A stretch of DNA of 41,586 nucleotides from Candidatus Nitrosopumilus sp. (GCA_008080815.1 VMDM01000033.1:1-41586); one strand, 5' to 3'. Positions 1-8,880 are shown, counted from the stretch's first letter. The notes: a model not told the origin generated them from the letters alone. Program-made: numbers and translations.

Positions 1-148
1 GCTTTGCGACTTCAGCAGGTTTTGTTTCTGCTGGTTTTGCTGCCTCAGCTGGTTTAGAAAGTTGTGTTGAAAGTGAATTCAGTTTTGCTTCTAATTCGGC
101 AATCTTGTTTTCAAGATCTTGTTTTGTTTGCTTTTTAGCAGCTGCCAT
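1..148 (-). CDS. Partial coiled-coil protein with Ala/Pro-rich segment (N-terminus only)
   Basis: Only the first 49 codons lie in the window; the gene runs off the left edge. The reading starts at an ATG at 148 and gives MAAAKKQTKQDLENKIAELE, then a heptad-like helix (about residues 10-34), then a segment repeating KPAE. The helix predicts a short coiled coil and the Ala/Pro/Lys/Glu tail looks unstructured. It is divergent from the gene at 243, and the plus strand carries ATAAAC-like bases about 25 bp from the start, which on the minus strand could not be confirmed as a clear TATA box. I do not recognise the family. The function is unknown. Confidence 0.6.
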   Translation of the reverse strand, partial: MAAAKKQTKQDLENKIAELEAKLNSLSTQLSKPAEAAKPAETKPAEVAK

Positions 149-212
149 AACCAGCATGCGTAAACTGGGGTTTATGTACATTTGGTTTGATCCTAATTTT
201 ATTTTGATCAAG

Positions 213-221
213 TTTTATAAA
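213..221 (+). promoter_or_regulatory. TATA box for the gene at 243
   Basis: TTTTATAAA lies with its centre 26 bp before the ATG at 243. This is the spacing expected for a leaderless archaeal transcript and supports the ATG at 243 over the longer in-frame opening from 105. Confidence 0.55.
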
Positions 222-242
222 CTCAAAAAGACATGTATCTAC

Positions 243-617
243 ATGGATGATTTTGAGCGTGAATTTCCAGATTTTGATTGGAAGAATACTCCTGCATACA
301 AGCATCCAGGAGGTAAAGATTGTCCATGTCCAAAACACGAGTATATCCGTGAACAGATCAATTTTACAAAGCAGGTAAATGACAAAGGCGGAGAACCATC
401 AAAAGTTACTCTGAAGTTTTGTCCTGATCATTACAGGGTATACATGGATGAAGTCATTCCAGCAATGCCACTCAAATACAAGATTTTGACAAAAATAGCT
501 TTGAAGTTGGGAGCAATACAAATTGAGCAGTTAAAGTACATGGAATCAGAACTGTGTTTTTACTGCAAATTTGGTTCAGGTGGACATGATAAAAAAACAG
601 AGTTACCACCTATGTAG
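243..617 (+). CDS. Cys-rich conserved-looking small protein, possible zinc binder
   Basis: The product is 124 residues, starting MDDFEREFPDFDW. It contains three Cys/His groups: CPCPKH near residue 28, FCPDH near residue 62, and CFYC near residue 105. Together these could hold one or two metal ions, most likely zinc, but that is inference. The frame is open upstream to 105, but those residues overlap the divergent gene at 148 and the TATA box at 213-221 fits the ATG at 243. The protein is charged and has no signal peptide or membrane segment. I do not recognise a named family; it sits upstream of the UbiD-type gene with its own promoter between them. Confidence 0.7.
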   Translation: MDDFEREFPDFDWKNTPAYKHPGGKDCPCPKHEYIREQINFTKQVNDKGGEPSKVTLKFCPDHYRVYMDEVIPAMPLKYKILTKIALKLGAIQIEQLKYMESELCFYCKFGSGGHDKKTELPPM

Positions 618-644
618 TGTTAATTCCAAAGTTTTCTAGTTAAG

Positions 645-651
645 CTTATAG
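645..651 (+). promoter_or_regulatory. TATA box for the UbiD-type gene
   Basis: CTTATAG is centred about 26 bp before the ATG at 674, consistent with leaderless transcription. Confidence 0.45.
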
Positions 652-673
652 TTTAATCAAATTCATCAAATTT

Positions 674-2116
674 ATGCCAATTGAAGATATTCATCAACTA
701 ATTTCAGAGCTTGAAAAACACGGAGAGTTGAAACGAGTAAAAGTCGAAGTTGATTCAGAATTAGAAATTGCAGAAATTATGCGCAGAGAGATGTATTCAG
801 ATGGACCTGCAATTCTATTTGAAAATGTCAAGGGTTTTGATATGCCAGTTTTAGGAAACGCGTTTGGTTCAATGAAGAGATTAGAAATTGCATTAGAAAT
901 GACAGACTTTACAGAAATTGGAAAAAGAATAACAGAAATGACTAGAATGGAAATACCATCAGGGTTTTTGAATAAAATTAAAAAACTTCCTGAACTTTCA
1001 AAGATGTCCAATTCTTTTCCAAAACAAGAATCCAGTGGACCTGTTACAGAATTTACATCAGCTAGTGCATCATTTGATGAGTTACCAATTTTAAAATCAT
1101 GGCCTAATGATGCAGGTAAGTTCATCACACTGGGTTTGGTTGCAACAAAACATCCAGAGACAGGAGTAAGGAATCTCGGAACTTATAGAATTCAAATTTT
1201 AGATAAAACTCATGCACTAATGCATTGGCAAAAACACAAACGGGGTGCAGACCATAGTGAAATCTCAAAAGACAAAGGTGAAAAAATTCCAGTAGCAATA
1301 ATTATTGGTGGTGAACCTGCAACGATCTTTTCATCAATTGCGCCAGTTCCAGAAGGTTTAGACAAATACCTATTTGCAGGAATTACTCGAAAAGAAGGAA
1401 TCAAAACCGTCAAATGTAAAACAATTGATGTAGATGTTCCTGCAAATGCTGAAATTGTTTTGGAAGGATATGTTGATCCTTCTGATTTAAGAGACGAGGG
1501 ACCATTTGGTGACCATACTGGATACTATACACCAGTTGAACCTTATCCAACATTTACATTAACTGGAATTATGAAAAGAAAAAATCCAATTTATGTCACA
1601 ACAGTTGTTGGAAAACCAATCTTAGAAGATGCATACATTGGAAAAGTCATTGAACGTTCATTTCTTCCACTGGTTCAAATGTTTCATCCAGAAGTAAGAG
1701 ATTTCAGTATGCCTGCAGCAGGTTGGTTCCAAGGATTTGCAATAATTTCAATAAAGAAACGATATCCAGGGCAGGCAAAAAAAGTCATGATGGGTTTATG
1801 GGGAATGGGACAATTAGCACTGACCAAAATGTTTGTCGTAGTAGATGAAGACATTAACGTTCATGACATTAACGATGTGATTTGGGCAATTACCACAAGA
1901 GCAGATGCTGCAAGAGACACAATCATTATCAACAATACTCCTACGGACACTTTGGACCCTGCATCACCTTTAGTCAACCTGGGTTCAAAAATGGGAATTG
2001 ATGCAACACAAAAGACCAAAGAAGAGGGATATGAAAGAGAAATTCAGAAACCGGTTAAAGTGGATGATGAAACTAGAAAACTAGTGGATTCAAGATGGTC
2101 ACAATACGAATTATAG
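674..2116 (+). CDS. UbiD family decarboxylase (probable menaquinone-pathway decarboxylase)
   Basis: The 480-residue product matches the UbiD family in length and motifs. These enzymes use prenylated FMN to remove or add a carboxyl group on aromatic or unsaturated acids. Visible family signatures include RNLGTYRIQ near residue 166 and EGPFGDHTGYY near 275, which carries acidic residues of the prFMN active-site region. The gene is convergent with mqnC and the two overlap by 6 bp at their 3' ends. In futalosine-type menaquinone synthesis a UbiD-like protein (MqnL) is the proposed decarboxylase of 1,4-dihydroxy-6-naphthoate, so that role fits the neighbour. The exact substrate cannot be read from the sequence; UbiD members are diverse. 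No UbiX-type prenyl-FMN synthase is in the window. Confidence 0.88.
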   Translation: MPIEDIHQLISELEKHGELKRVKVEVDSELEIAEIMRREMYSDGPAILFENVKGFDMPVLGNAFGSMKRLEIALEMTDFTEIGKRITEMTRMEIPSGFLNKIKKLPELSKMSNSFPKQESSGPVTEFTSASASFDELPILKSWPNDAGKFITLGLVATKHPETGVRNLGTYRIQILDKTHALMHWQKHKRGADHSEISKDKGEKIPVAIIIGGEPATIFSSIAPVPEGLDKYLFAGITRKEGIKTVKCKTIDVDVPANAEIVLEGYVDPSDLRDEGPFGDHTGYYTPVEPYPTFTLTGIMKRKNPIYVTTVVGKPILEDAYIGKVIERSFLPLVQMFHPEVRDFSMPAAGWFQGFAIISIKKRYPGQAKKVMMGLWGMGQLALTKMFVVVDEDINVHDINDVIWAITTRADAARDTIIINNTPTDTLDPASPLVNLGSKMGIDATQKTKEEGYEREIQKPVKVDDETRKLVDSRWSQYEL

Positions 2117-3229
2117 AATTTTGACAGTGTTGTAGAAATTATCTCGTTCTTCAACAGAGTAGCCAATTTGATGAATTGCGTTGATGATGATTTTATCGGT
2201 TAATTCTGTAGAACGCGCTCCAGTGCAAGAAACAACTTCTTCACCAATCAAAGTCCCTCCAAAATCATCAGCACCATACTGTAGCGCTAGTTGAGCCATT
2301 CCAACACCGTTTGTTAGCCACGAGGATTGAATGTGTGGAATTAGTCCATCAAATACTAGTCTGCTAATTGCAATCATTTTCAAAAGTTGGTTTCCTCCAG
2401 TTCCATATTCAACTAATCCTTCCTCTTTGAGCAAAGTATTGTTTGGTTCAAAATTCCATGGAATGAAAGCCATGAAGCCTTGAGTTTTTTCCTGTAGTTC
2501 TACAAGTTTGTAAAAATGATCAACAATGTCTTTTTTGTTTTCAACATGTCCATACATCATTGTAGCTGATGATGGTAATCCGATTTCATGAGCTTCTTGC
2601 ATTATTCTAATCCAGTCATTACTAGAAATTTTCTTTGGGCTGATTACATCTTTAACAGAATCAACTAGAATTTCAGCACCGGCTCCAGGAATTGATTGTA
2701 AACCTGCATCTTTGAGTCTAGACAAAATTTCTTTTGTTGAGGATTTTTCAACCCTTGCAATCATATCTATTTCAGATGTAGATAATCCATGAACTCCAAC
2801 ATGCGGAAATTTTTCACGGATTAATTTGAACGCATTTTCATAGTATTCAATTTTTAGTTGAGGGTTATGTCCACCTTGAATTAGTACTTGGCGAATTTTA
2901 AACAAATCCCATGCAGTTTTAACTCTAGATTCAATTTGTTCTAATGTTAAAGTATATGATTCATCATCTCCAGGGGATCTGTAAAAAGCACAAAATTTGC
3001 AATCAGTTACACATACGTTAGTATAATTCAGAATAATATTATTTACAAAGGATGCACGTTTCCCAAATTGCTTTCTAGTAAGAAATCCCGAAACAAGTCC
3101 CATTAGGTAAATGTCATCAGATTCAAGTAAACGCATACAATCATCTGGAGATGGTCTTTTTCCATTTAGAGAATTTTCTAAAATATCTTTGATATCGCTT
3201 TTTTGTATCTGTTCAGTTGCCTGGCTCAA
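2111..3229 (-). CDS. mqnC: Cyclic dehypoxanthinyl futalosine synthase (radical SAM)
   Basis: The 372-residue product is a radical SAM enzyme of the futalosine menaquinone pathway, which cyclises dehypoxanthine futalosine to its spiro form. The 4Fe-4S motif CxxxCxxC is at C73, C77 and C80 within NYTNVCVTDCKFCAFYRSPG. Further MqnC-like stretches are QGGHNPQL, PGAGAEILVD, MMYGH and FIPWNFEPNNT. The related F420 enzyme CofH shares the fold and the cysteine motif, but FYRSPGD and FIPWNF fit MqnC better. It starts at an ATG at 3229 with a TATA-like element about 27 bp upstream. It is convergent with the UbiD-type gene (6 bp overlap), suggesting that both act in menaquinone synthesis although they are transcribed separately. 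Confidence 0.88.
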   Translation of the reverse strand: MSQATEQIQKSDIKDILENSLNGKRPSPDDCMRLLESDDIYLMGLVSGFLTRKQFGKRASFVNNIILNYTNVCVTDCKFCAFYRSPGDDESYTLTLEQIESRVKTAWDLFKIRQVLIQGGHNPQLKIEYYENAFKLIREKFPHVGVHGLSTSEIDMIARVEKSSTKEILSRLKDAGLQSIPGAGAEILVDSVKDVISPKKISSNDWIRIMQEAHEIGLPSSATMMYGHVENKKDIVDHFYKLVELQEKTQGFMAFIPWNFEPNNTLLKEEGLVEYGTGGNQLLKMIAISRLVFDGLIPHIQSSWLTNGVGMAQLALQYGADDFGGTLIGEEVVSCTGARSTELTDKIIINAIHQIGYSVEERDNFYNTVKIL

Positions 3230-3247
3230 TTGTTCTAAATTCTTTAG

Positions 3248-3275
3248 AAATTCTATTTAATTCTTGATAGAATTT
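3248..3275. promoter_or_regulatory. Inverted repeat spanning the mqnC TATA region (candidate operator)
   Basis: AAATTCTAT (3248-3256) and ATAGAATTT (3267-3275) form a perfect 9-bp inverted repeat with a 10-bp centre. On the minus strand a TATA-like TTAAATAG (3253-3260) lies inside it, about 27 bp before the mqnC ATG. A regulator bound here would block or shape mqnC transcription; this is inference, and AT-rich DNA yields such repeats by chance. Confidence 0.35.
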
Positions 3276-3328
3276 GTAAATAATTTTTTGAGCATGATAT
3301 TTTTTAGAAATCAATCAAAATCACGATA

Positions 3329-3336
3329 TTTTTAAG
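3329..3336 (+). promoter_or_regulatory. TATA box of the shikimate gene cluster
   Basis: TTTTTAAG is centred about 29 bp before the ATG at 3362, the first gene of the aromatic cluster. Confidence 0.4.
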
Positions 3337-3361
3337 TAGGGAGCAAGAATCATGAGAAAAC

Positions 3362-4144
3362 ATGGTCACTGCTACTCAAATCAGATTAAATCGTATTATG
3401 AGAAAAGGAAAGATGTTGTGTATTCCAATGGACCATGGAATTTCTAATGGTCCGATTGAAGGTTTAGAAAATCCTGCAGACATTATTTCAAAATGTGAAG
3501 GTCATGGAATTACAAGTGTGATAATTAACAAAGGAATTATCAAATCATTACCAAAACCAACCAAAGTTGGAATTTTAGCACATTTTTCAAGTAGTACGTC
3601 TTTATCATTATCACCAAATCGTAAAATGCTTACTGGTTCTGTTGAAGAAGCAGTAGCATTAGGAGCAGATGGAGTTTCATTACACATCAATGTTGGAGGG
3701 AAAGAAGAACCAGAAATGTTAGAACAATTAGGACTAACTGCAGAAAAATGTCATAGATGGGGAATGCCACTATTGGCCATGATGTATCCAAGAGGAGAGA
3801 ACGTAAAAAATCCACATGATCCTGAAATTGTTGCACATGTTGCAAGAATTGGAGCTGAATGTGGTGCAGATATTGTAAAAACATTGTATACTGGAGATAT
3901 TGATTCATTTTCCAAAGTTGTCAAGAGTGTACCAGTTCCAGTAGTAATTGCTGGAGGACCAAAAGCTAAAACTGACTTAGATATTTTACAAATGACTGAA
4001 GATGCAATGAAGGCAGGAGCAAAAGGGGTGACATATGGAAGAAATATTTTTGCACATAAAAATCCAGAAAAGATAGTTGAAGCATTAGCAGATGTAATTT
4101 TCAGAAAAGTTTCAGCAAAGGAAGCAATGAAAAGAATTGAGTAA
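3362..4144 (+). CDS. aroA': 2-amino-3,7-dideoxy-D-threo-hept-6-ulosonate (ADH) synthase
   Basis: This 260-residue class I aldolase-like enzyme carries out the first step of the archaeal alternative shikimate route, joining L-aspartate semialdehyde with 6-deoxy-5-ketofructose 1-phosphate. The catalytic residues known from the Methanocaldococcus enzyme can be placed here: Asp24 in MDHG, Tyr142 in MYPRG and Schiff-base Lys173 in DIVKTLYTG. The phosphate-binding region near AGGPKAK and VTYGRNIF is also present. It opens a tight run of aromatic genes and overlaps the next gene by 8 bp. This family replaces DAHP synthase, and no DAHP synthase is seen in the window. Confidence 0.93.
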   Translation: MVTATQIRLNRIMRKGKMLCIPMDHGISNGPIEGLENPADIISKCEGHGITSVIINKGIIKSLPKPTKVGILAHFSSSTSLSLSPNRKMLTGSVEEAVALGADGVSLHINVGGKEEPEMLEQLGLTAEKCHRWGMPLLAMMYPRGENVKNPHDPEIVAHVARIGAECGADIVKTLYTGDIDSFSKVVKSVPVPVVIAGGPKAKTDLDILQMTEDAMKAGAKGVTYGRNIFAHKNPEKIVEALADVIFRKVSAKEAMKRIE

Positions 4145-5192
4145 ATCAAGAGAATTAATTATTGCACCAAAGTGTTCACAAGCACAACTTGTTAAATTAC
4201 TTCCACAATTAGAAGAAGAGGGAATTAAAACACTATACATTGATCCAAAAAAAATTAACAAAAAAACTAAGATTCAAACAATTTATCCATCTAATAATGC
4301 AAATTATGTGGTTTTAGAAAAGGAACCAAAAAAAGTAAAGGGTAAAAAAATTGGGAAAAAATTTCAGGTATTATCTAATACAGACATTGAAGATATTCTC
4401 AACATTGCAAAAAAAGGTCTAGATTTTGTTATTGTTGAAGTAAAAGATTGGAAAATAATTCCACTAGAGAATATTATTGCAAAACTCCATAAAATTAATA
4501 CAAAGATTTTTGCAATTGCAAAAACACCTGAAGAGGTCAGAAAGATGTTTTCAATTTTAGAAGTGGGTGTTGATGGGGTTATTTTTAATTCATCATCAAT
4601 TAATGAGGTTAGAGAAGCGACCGTATATCTTGGTACTAGAAGTTTTGATATGAAACCCGCAAAAATCATAGATATCAAGGAAGTAGGTGATGGTGAAAGA
4701 GTATGTGTAGATACTGCATCAATCCTACACAAGGGTGAAGGGATGTTAATTGGAAGTAGATCAAACTTTTTGTTTTTAGTTCATAATGAATCTGTAGGTT
4801 CATCATTTACATCACCACGTCCATTCAGAGTCAATGCAGGAGCAGTTCACTGTTATACATTATCACCAGATGGAACTACAAATTATCTTTCAGAAGTTGA
4901 AACAGGTAAAGAAGTTCTTATTCTAAATTCCAAAGGAAAAGCAAGAAGAGCAACTGTTGGAAGATCAAAAATAGAAAGAAGACCAATGTTAATGATTAAA
5001 GCAAAAGCAGGAAACGAAATTGGTGGAATTATTGCCCAGGATGCAGAAACCATCAGATTTGTGAAACCTAATGGACAACTAGTTTCAGTTACACATCTGA
5101 AAAAAGGAGACACAGTGATGGTTCATTCAAAACCTGCTACGGGAAGGCATTTTGGAATGGAAGTATCAGATGAATATATCCTAGAGAAATAA
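4137..5192 (+). CDS. aroB': 3-dehydroquinate synthase II (archaeal type)
   Basis: The 351-residue product is the archaeal DHQ synthase II, an NAD-dependent enzyme that oxidatively deaminates ADH and closes the ring to 3-dehydroquinate. It has the full family length, with characteristic stretches such as VDTASILHKGEGMLIGSRSN, RPFRVNAGAVHCY and SKPATGRHFGMEVSDEYI near the C-terminus. It is unrelated to bacterial AroB. The start is a TTG at 4137 inside the end of the preceding gene (TTGAGTAA overlap), so the pair is probably translationally coupled; no ATG is nearby in frame. The stop is followed after one base by aroD. Confidence 0.93.
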   Translation: MSKSRELIIAPKCSQAQLVKLLPQLEEEGIKTLYIDPKKINKKTKIQTIYPSNNANYVVLEKEPKKVKGKKIGKKFQVLSNTDIEDILNIAKKGLDFVIVEVKDWKIIPLENIIAKLHKINTKIFAIAKTPEEVRKMFSILEVGVDGVIFNSSSINEVREATVYLGTRSFDMKPAKIIDIKEVGDGERVCVDTASILHKGEGMLIGSRSNFLFLVHNESVGSSFTSPRPFRVNAGAVHCYTLSPDGTTNYLSEVETGKEVLILNSKGKARRATVGRSKIERRPMLMIKAKAGNEIGGIIAQDAETIRFVKPNGQLVSVTHLKKGDTVMVHSKPATGRHFGMEVSDEYILEK

Positions 5193-5193
5193 A

Positions 5194-5868
5194 ATGAAAT
5201 TCAAAACCTGTGTTTCTATCGCAGAGTCTAAACCAAAAAAAATAAGATCAGAATTAGATAAAGCACTAAAAAAATCAGATTATGCAGAAATCAGATTTGA
5301 TTTCCTCAAATCAGAACAAATTCCAGAGACATTGGAGTTAATTAAAAAAGATTTAAAAAAATTGGTTTGTACTTTAAGACCAAAAACAGAGGGAGGAAAG
5401 TTTCAGGGAAATGAAAAAGAAAGAAGTTCAATTTTAAAATTAATTGCAGAGTATAATCCACTATATTTGGATGTAGAATACAATACACTAAAAAAAAATA
5501 AAGAATTAAAAAAATTTCTTGGTGATTCCAAAACAAAAATTTTGGTATCGTGGCATGATTTTAAAAAAACACCAAATCAAAAAAATTTATTAAAACAAAT
5601 GAAACAAATGTCAAAATTTTCATCAACAGTAAAAATTGTAACTACCGCCAATAATACTGATGATGCAACTAGATTACTGGAATTATATTCAAAAAAAGAT
5701 AAAACAAATCTAATTTCATTTGCAATGGGAGATTCAGGTAGAATTTCCAGGATTTTATGCCTGTATTTGGGAAGTCCATTCACATATGTCTCATTAGGTA
5801 AACCAGTAGCACCAGGTCAATTCAGTGTTGATGAAATAAAAAAAATTACCAATCTGAAAAAGAATTGA
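5194..5868 (+). CDS. aroD: 3-dehydroquinate dehydratase, type I
   Basis: The 224-residue product converts 3-dehydroquinate to 3-dehydroshikimate through a Schiff base. The EIRFD motif (residues 32-36), catalytic His121 in SWHDFKKTP and Schiff-base Lys147 in TVKIVTTA are present. The C-terminal substrate loop reads GKPVAPGQFS. The length is typical of archaeal type I enzymes. It begins 1 bp after the DHQ synthase gene and is followed by aroE after 32 bp, as part of the same operon. Confidence 0.95.
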   Translation: MKFKTCVSIAESKPKKIRSELDKALKKSDYAEIRFDFLKSEQIPETLELIKKDLKKLVCTLRPKTEGGKFQGNEKERSSILKLIAEYNPLYLDVEYNTLKKNKELKKFLGDSKTKILVSWHDFKKTPNQKNLLKQMKQMSKFSSTVKIVTTANNTDDATRLLELYSKKDKTNLISFAMGDSGRISRILCLYLGSPFTYVSLGKPVAPGQFSVDEIKKITNLKKN

Positions 5869-5900
5869 GAGTTTAAATCATCATTAAATAAAATTTAGTC

Positions 5901-6722
5901 ATGGGTAAATCATATGCTGTTATTGGAGATCCAATAGATCACTCATTATCACCAAATATTCATAGTGCAGCTTTTAGAGAATTAAATTTAGATGCATCAT
6001 ATATCGCATATAGAATTCCAAGGGACGAATTAGAGATTGGAATAGAAGGATTAAAAAAAATCAAAATAGATGGTTTCAATGTAACGATTCCACACAAAGT
6101 AGAGATGATGAAATATTTAGATAAAATAGATGAGACGTGTAGTGTAATTGGAGCAGTAAATACAGTAACTAATGAAAATGGAATTTTAAAGGGATACAAT
6201 ACAGATATGGATGGTTTTTTGGATCCTATTAAAAAAAGGAAAATTGAAATAAAAAATTCCAGAGTATTATTACTTGGAGCAGGAGGAGCAGCACGAGCGA
6301 TAGTTGCAGGATTTGCAAAAGAGAAATCTCAAGACATATCTATTTACAACAGAACCGAAACCAAATCAAGAGAACTAGTAAAATTTGCTAAAAGTTTAGA
6401 GTTGAATTCATCAGAAATTACTTTGAGTTCAATAAAAAATGAGATTAGAGAATACGACATTATTGTAAATGCAACTTCCATAGGATTACAAAATGAAGAT
6501 AGCATAATTGATTTTGATGGAGTAAAAGAAAATGTTCTAGTTTACGATATTGTTTACATGCCAATGCATACAGATTTTTTGAATAAAGCAAAGGAAAGAA
6601 ACACAAAAATTATTTTTGGTTACGAAATGCTTCTTGGTCAAGCAGTAAGAGCATTTGAAATTTGGCACAAAATAGAAGCACCTTATAATGCCATGAAAAA
6701 AGCACTCTTAGGAGGAGTTTAG
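5901..6722 (+). CDS. aroE: Shikimate dehydrogenase (NADP-dependent)
   Basis: The 273-residue product reduces 3-dehydroshikimate to shikimate. The substrate domain shows SLSPNIHS (residues 15-22), the catalytic Lys66 in NVTIPHK and Asp102 in GYNTDMDG. The nucleotide-binding glycine motif GAGGAARA is at about 127-134, followed by a NRTETKSR segment typical of NADP-preferring members. The ATG at 5901 is the natural start, and the stop directly abuts the kinase gene. Confidence 0.95.
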   Translation: MGKSYAVIGDPIDHSLSPNIHSAAFRELNLDASYIAYRIPRDELEIGIEGLKKIKIDGFNVTIPHKVEMMKYLDKIDETCSVIGAVNTVTNENGILKGYNTDMDGFLDPIKKRKIEIKNSRVLLLGAGGAARAIVAGFAKEKSQDISIYNRTETKSRELVKFAKSLELNSSEITLSSIKNEIREYDIIVNATSIGLQNEDSIIDFDGVKENVLVYDIVYMPMHTDFLNKAKERNTKIIFGYEMLLGQAVRAFEIWHKIEAPYNAMKKALLGGV

Positions 6723-7574
6723 ATGAAAGTCAAATCCACAGTTTTTGGAGCAGTTTCTCTGGTTAATGCAATCGCAAACAAAAAAGGTGCTACGGTAGGT
6801 ATTTCACTTAAAGTAGAAGCAATAGTAGAAAATTTACCAGGTAAAGGAATTACGATAAAATCTGAAAATAAAAGTTTGAGTTCAAGATTAATCAATAAAA
6901 CAATTGAAAGAATTGTATCTAAAGAAGACCTTGAAAAAAATAAAATTGAAATAGAATTAATGTCAGAAATTCCTACTGGATATGGACTAAAAAGTTCTAG
7001 TGCAATATCATCAGCAATTGCATTGGCATGTTCCAAAATTTTTAAACCAAAAATGACAGACAAACAAATCATACTTGCAGGGGTAGAAGCTTCAATTGAA
7101 ACAAAAGTAAGCATAACAGGAGCATATGATGATGCATGTTCTTGTTACTATGGAGGATTCAATGTTACAGATAATGAAAAACGAAAAAGAGTTAGCTTTG
7201 AAAAAGCTCCACCAAATTTAGTAGCAATAATTTTCATTCCAAAAAATAGAAAAAGAGGAAATCTAAAAAATTTGAAATTACTTTCATCAGTATTTGGAAA
7301 TGCTTGGGAGTTAGCCAAAAAAGGCGAGTATTGGGATGCAATGAATATTAACGGAATCGCAACTGCCAACATTCTGAGCTCTGAACCAAATATAGTATTA
7401 GAACTTGTACAGAATGGAGCAATTGCTGCATCAGTTTCAGGAAATGGTCCATCAATTGCAGCAATAGCAAAAAATGAAAATGAGGAAAAAATAAAAAAAG
7501 TTTTAGCAAAATCTAACGGTTCAATAATTGTTTCAAAGATTAACAATAGGAAGGCAGAAGTAATTGAATTGTAA
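6723..7574 (+). CDS. aroK: Shikimate kinase, archaeal GHMP type
   Basis: The 283-residue product phosphorylates shikimate at O3. It belongs to the GHMP kinase superfamily, not to the P-loop kinases used by bacteria. The ATP-binding motif PTGYGLKSSSAISSAIA is at about residues 83-99, and the third GHMP motif SVSGNGPSIAAIA is near 241. The ATG follows the aroE stop with no gap, and the 3' end overlaps the EPSP synthase gene by 11 bp. The context leaves little doubt over homoserine or mevalonate kinase alternatives. Confidence 0.92.
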   Translation: MKVKSTVFGAVSLVNAIANKKGATVGISLKVEAIVENLPGKGITIKSENKSLSSRLINKTIERIVSKEDLEKNKIEIELMSEIPTGYGLKSSSAISSAIALACSKIFKPKMTDKQIILAGVEASIETKVSITGAYDDACSCYYGGFNVTDNEKRKRVSFEKAPPNLVAIIFIPKNRKRGNLKNLKLLSSVFGNAWELAKKGEYWDAMNINGIATANILSSEPNIVLELVQNGAIAASVSGNGPSIAAIAKNENEEKIKKVLAKSNGSIIVSKINNRKAEVIEL

Positions 7575-8835
7575 GATATCTAAATCTCAGATTTCAGGGA
7601 CTGTTAAATGCCCTGCAAATAAAAGCTATACACATAGAGCTATTTTCTTGGCATCATTAGCAGGAGATGAGAGTAGAGTAGAGAATGTATTATTTTCTGC
7701 AGACACGAATGCTACAATTAAGGCATGTATGGATTTTGGAGCAGAAATTGAGAAAAAGGAATCCAGTATTACTGTTAAAAATAAAATCAAATTCAACAAA
7801 ACTGTACCTGAAATTAATACAGAAAACTCAGGAACCACAATTAGAATTGCATCAGCTATTGCCAGTTTGTTTGATCATGAAATTACATTAACAGGTGATG
7901 AAAGTCTTCAGAAAAGACCAATGCAGCCATTATTGAATGCATTATCGGAGTTAGGTGCTGAATGTACATCTACTAATGGTAACCCTCCAGTAAAAATTAA
8001 AGGTAAAATTAATGGAGGAAATGTTACAATTCCTGGAAATTTTTCTAGTCAATTTATTTCAGCATTGTTAATTGCTGCACCATTAACTGAAAATGGAATA
8101 AATCTCAACATAGAAGGAAATTTGGTATCAAAACCATATTTAGATGCAACAATTTCATCAATGAGAAATTATGGAGTTTCGGTTCAAACTTTAATCCCAT
8201 ATAAAAAATACAATATTGTTCCACAGATTTATCAAAAGAATGATTTTTCAGTTCCAATTGATTTTTCTAGTTTGGCATTACTGTTAGCTGCTAATGTTTT
8301 AGTTGGTAAGGATATGATTATTCAAGGAGACATTGGACACCTTCCACAAGGTGATGAAGTTTTTTTAGACATTCTTTCAGAATTAGGAGTAAAAATAAAA
8401 ATTGAAAATGAACAAATCGAAATCTCTACTCCAGAGAAATTAAAGGGAGGGAAATTTGATTTGAGTAATTCACCAGATTTGTTACCACCATTATCAATTT
8501 TAATTTTGAAGTCTGAAAACCCTATTGAAATTACTAATGTCAAACATGCCAGATTGAAAGAGACAGATAGAATAGCAATAATATCAAGAGAATTACAAAA
8601 AATTGGAATTAATATAGATGAAAAAGAGGATGGCATGGTTTTAAAAAATTCCAATTCCCATCATGGTGCAGAAATGAATTCAGAAAATGACCACAGATTG
8701 TTTATGGCATTCAGTATAGCTGGGATGTATGTGGGGGATTGTATTGTAAGTGATCCTAATTCAATCAATGTTTCATTTCCTAATTTTATAGACGAAATTA
8801 AGCGAATTGGTGGAAAATTAGAGATTATTGATTAA
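7564..8835 (+). CDS. aroA: 3-phosphoshikimate 1-carboxyvinyltransferase (EPSP synthase)
   Basis: The 423-residue product transfers the enolpyruvyl group of PEP to shikimate 3-phosphate. Family motifs are present in order: PANKSYTHRA near residue 18, NSGTTIR (a variant of NAGTATR) near 92, KRPMQPLL, SSQFISALL, ETDRIA near 336 and DHRLFMAFSIAG near 378. The start is a TTG at 7564 within the shikimate kinase gene, implying coupled translation. It is the last gene before a 160-bp gap containing T-rich terminator-like tracts, so it probably ends the first aromatic operon. Confidence 0.95.
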   Translation: MNCKISKSQISGTVKCPANKSYTHRAIFLASLAGDESRVENVLFSADTNATIKACMDFGAEIEKKESSITVKNKIKFNKTVPEINTENSGTTIRIASAIASLFDHEITLTGDESLQKRPMQPLLNALSELGAECTSTNGNPPVKIKGKINGGNVTIPGNFSSQFISALLIAAPLTENGINLNIEGNLVSKPYLDATISSMRNYGVSVQTLIPYKKYNIVPQIYQKNDFSVPIDFSSLALLLAANVLVGKDMIIQGDIGHLPQGDEVFLDILSELGVKIKIENEQIEISTPEKLKGGKFDLSNSPDLLPPLSILILKSENPIEITNVKHARLKETDRIAIISRELQKIGINIDEKEDGMVLKNSNSHHGAEMNSENDHRLFMAFSIAGMYVGDCIVSDPNSINVSFPNFIDEIKRIGGKLEIID

Positions 8836-8850
8836 TCCTTGAAATTCTAA

Positions 8851-8880
8851 ATTTTATTAAAATTTTTTTATTTTTTAATA
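8851..8880 (+). terminator. T-rich terminator region after aroA
   Basis: T7 at 8863-8869 and T6 at 8871-8876 follow the aroA stop. Archaeal RNA polymerase ends at such T-tracts without needing a hairpin. The remaining 8881-8967 is AT-rich and I see no gene in it. Confidence 0.45.

Noticed and set aside
105-242. N-terminal extension of the gene at 243
   Set aside because: It would overlap the divergent gene at 1-148 and the TATA box at 213-221, and the added residues are hydrophobic and unlike the rest.
2111-3229. Reading mqnC as the F420 gene cofH
   Set aside because: Both share the radical SAM motif, but the FYRSPGD and FIPWNFEPN stretches and the adjacent UbiD-type gene fit MqnC better.
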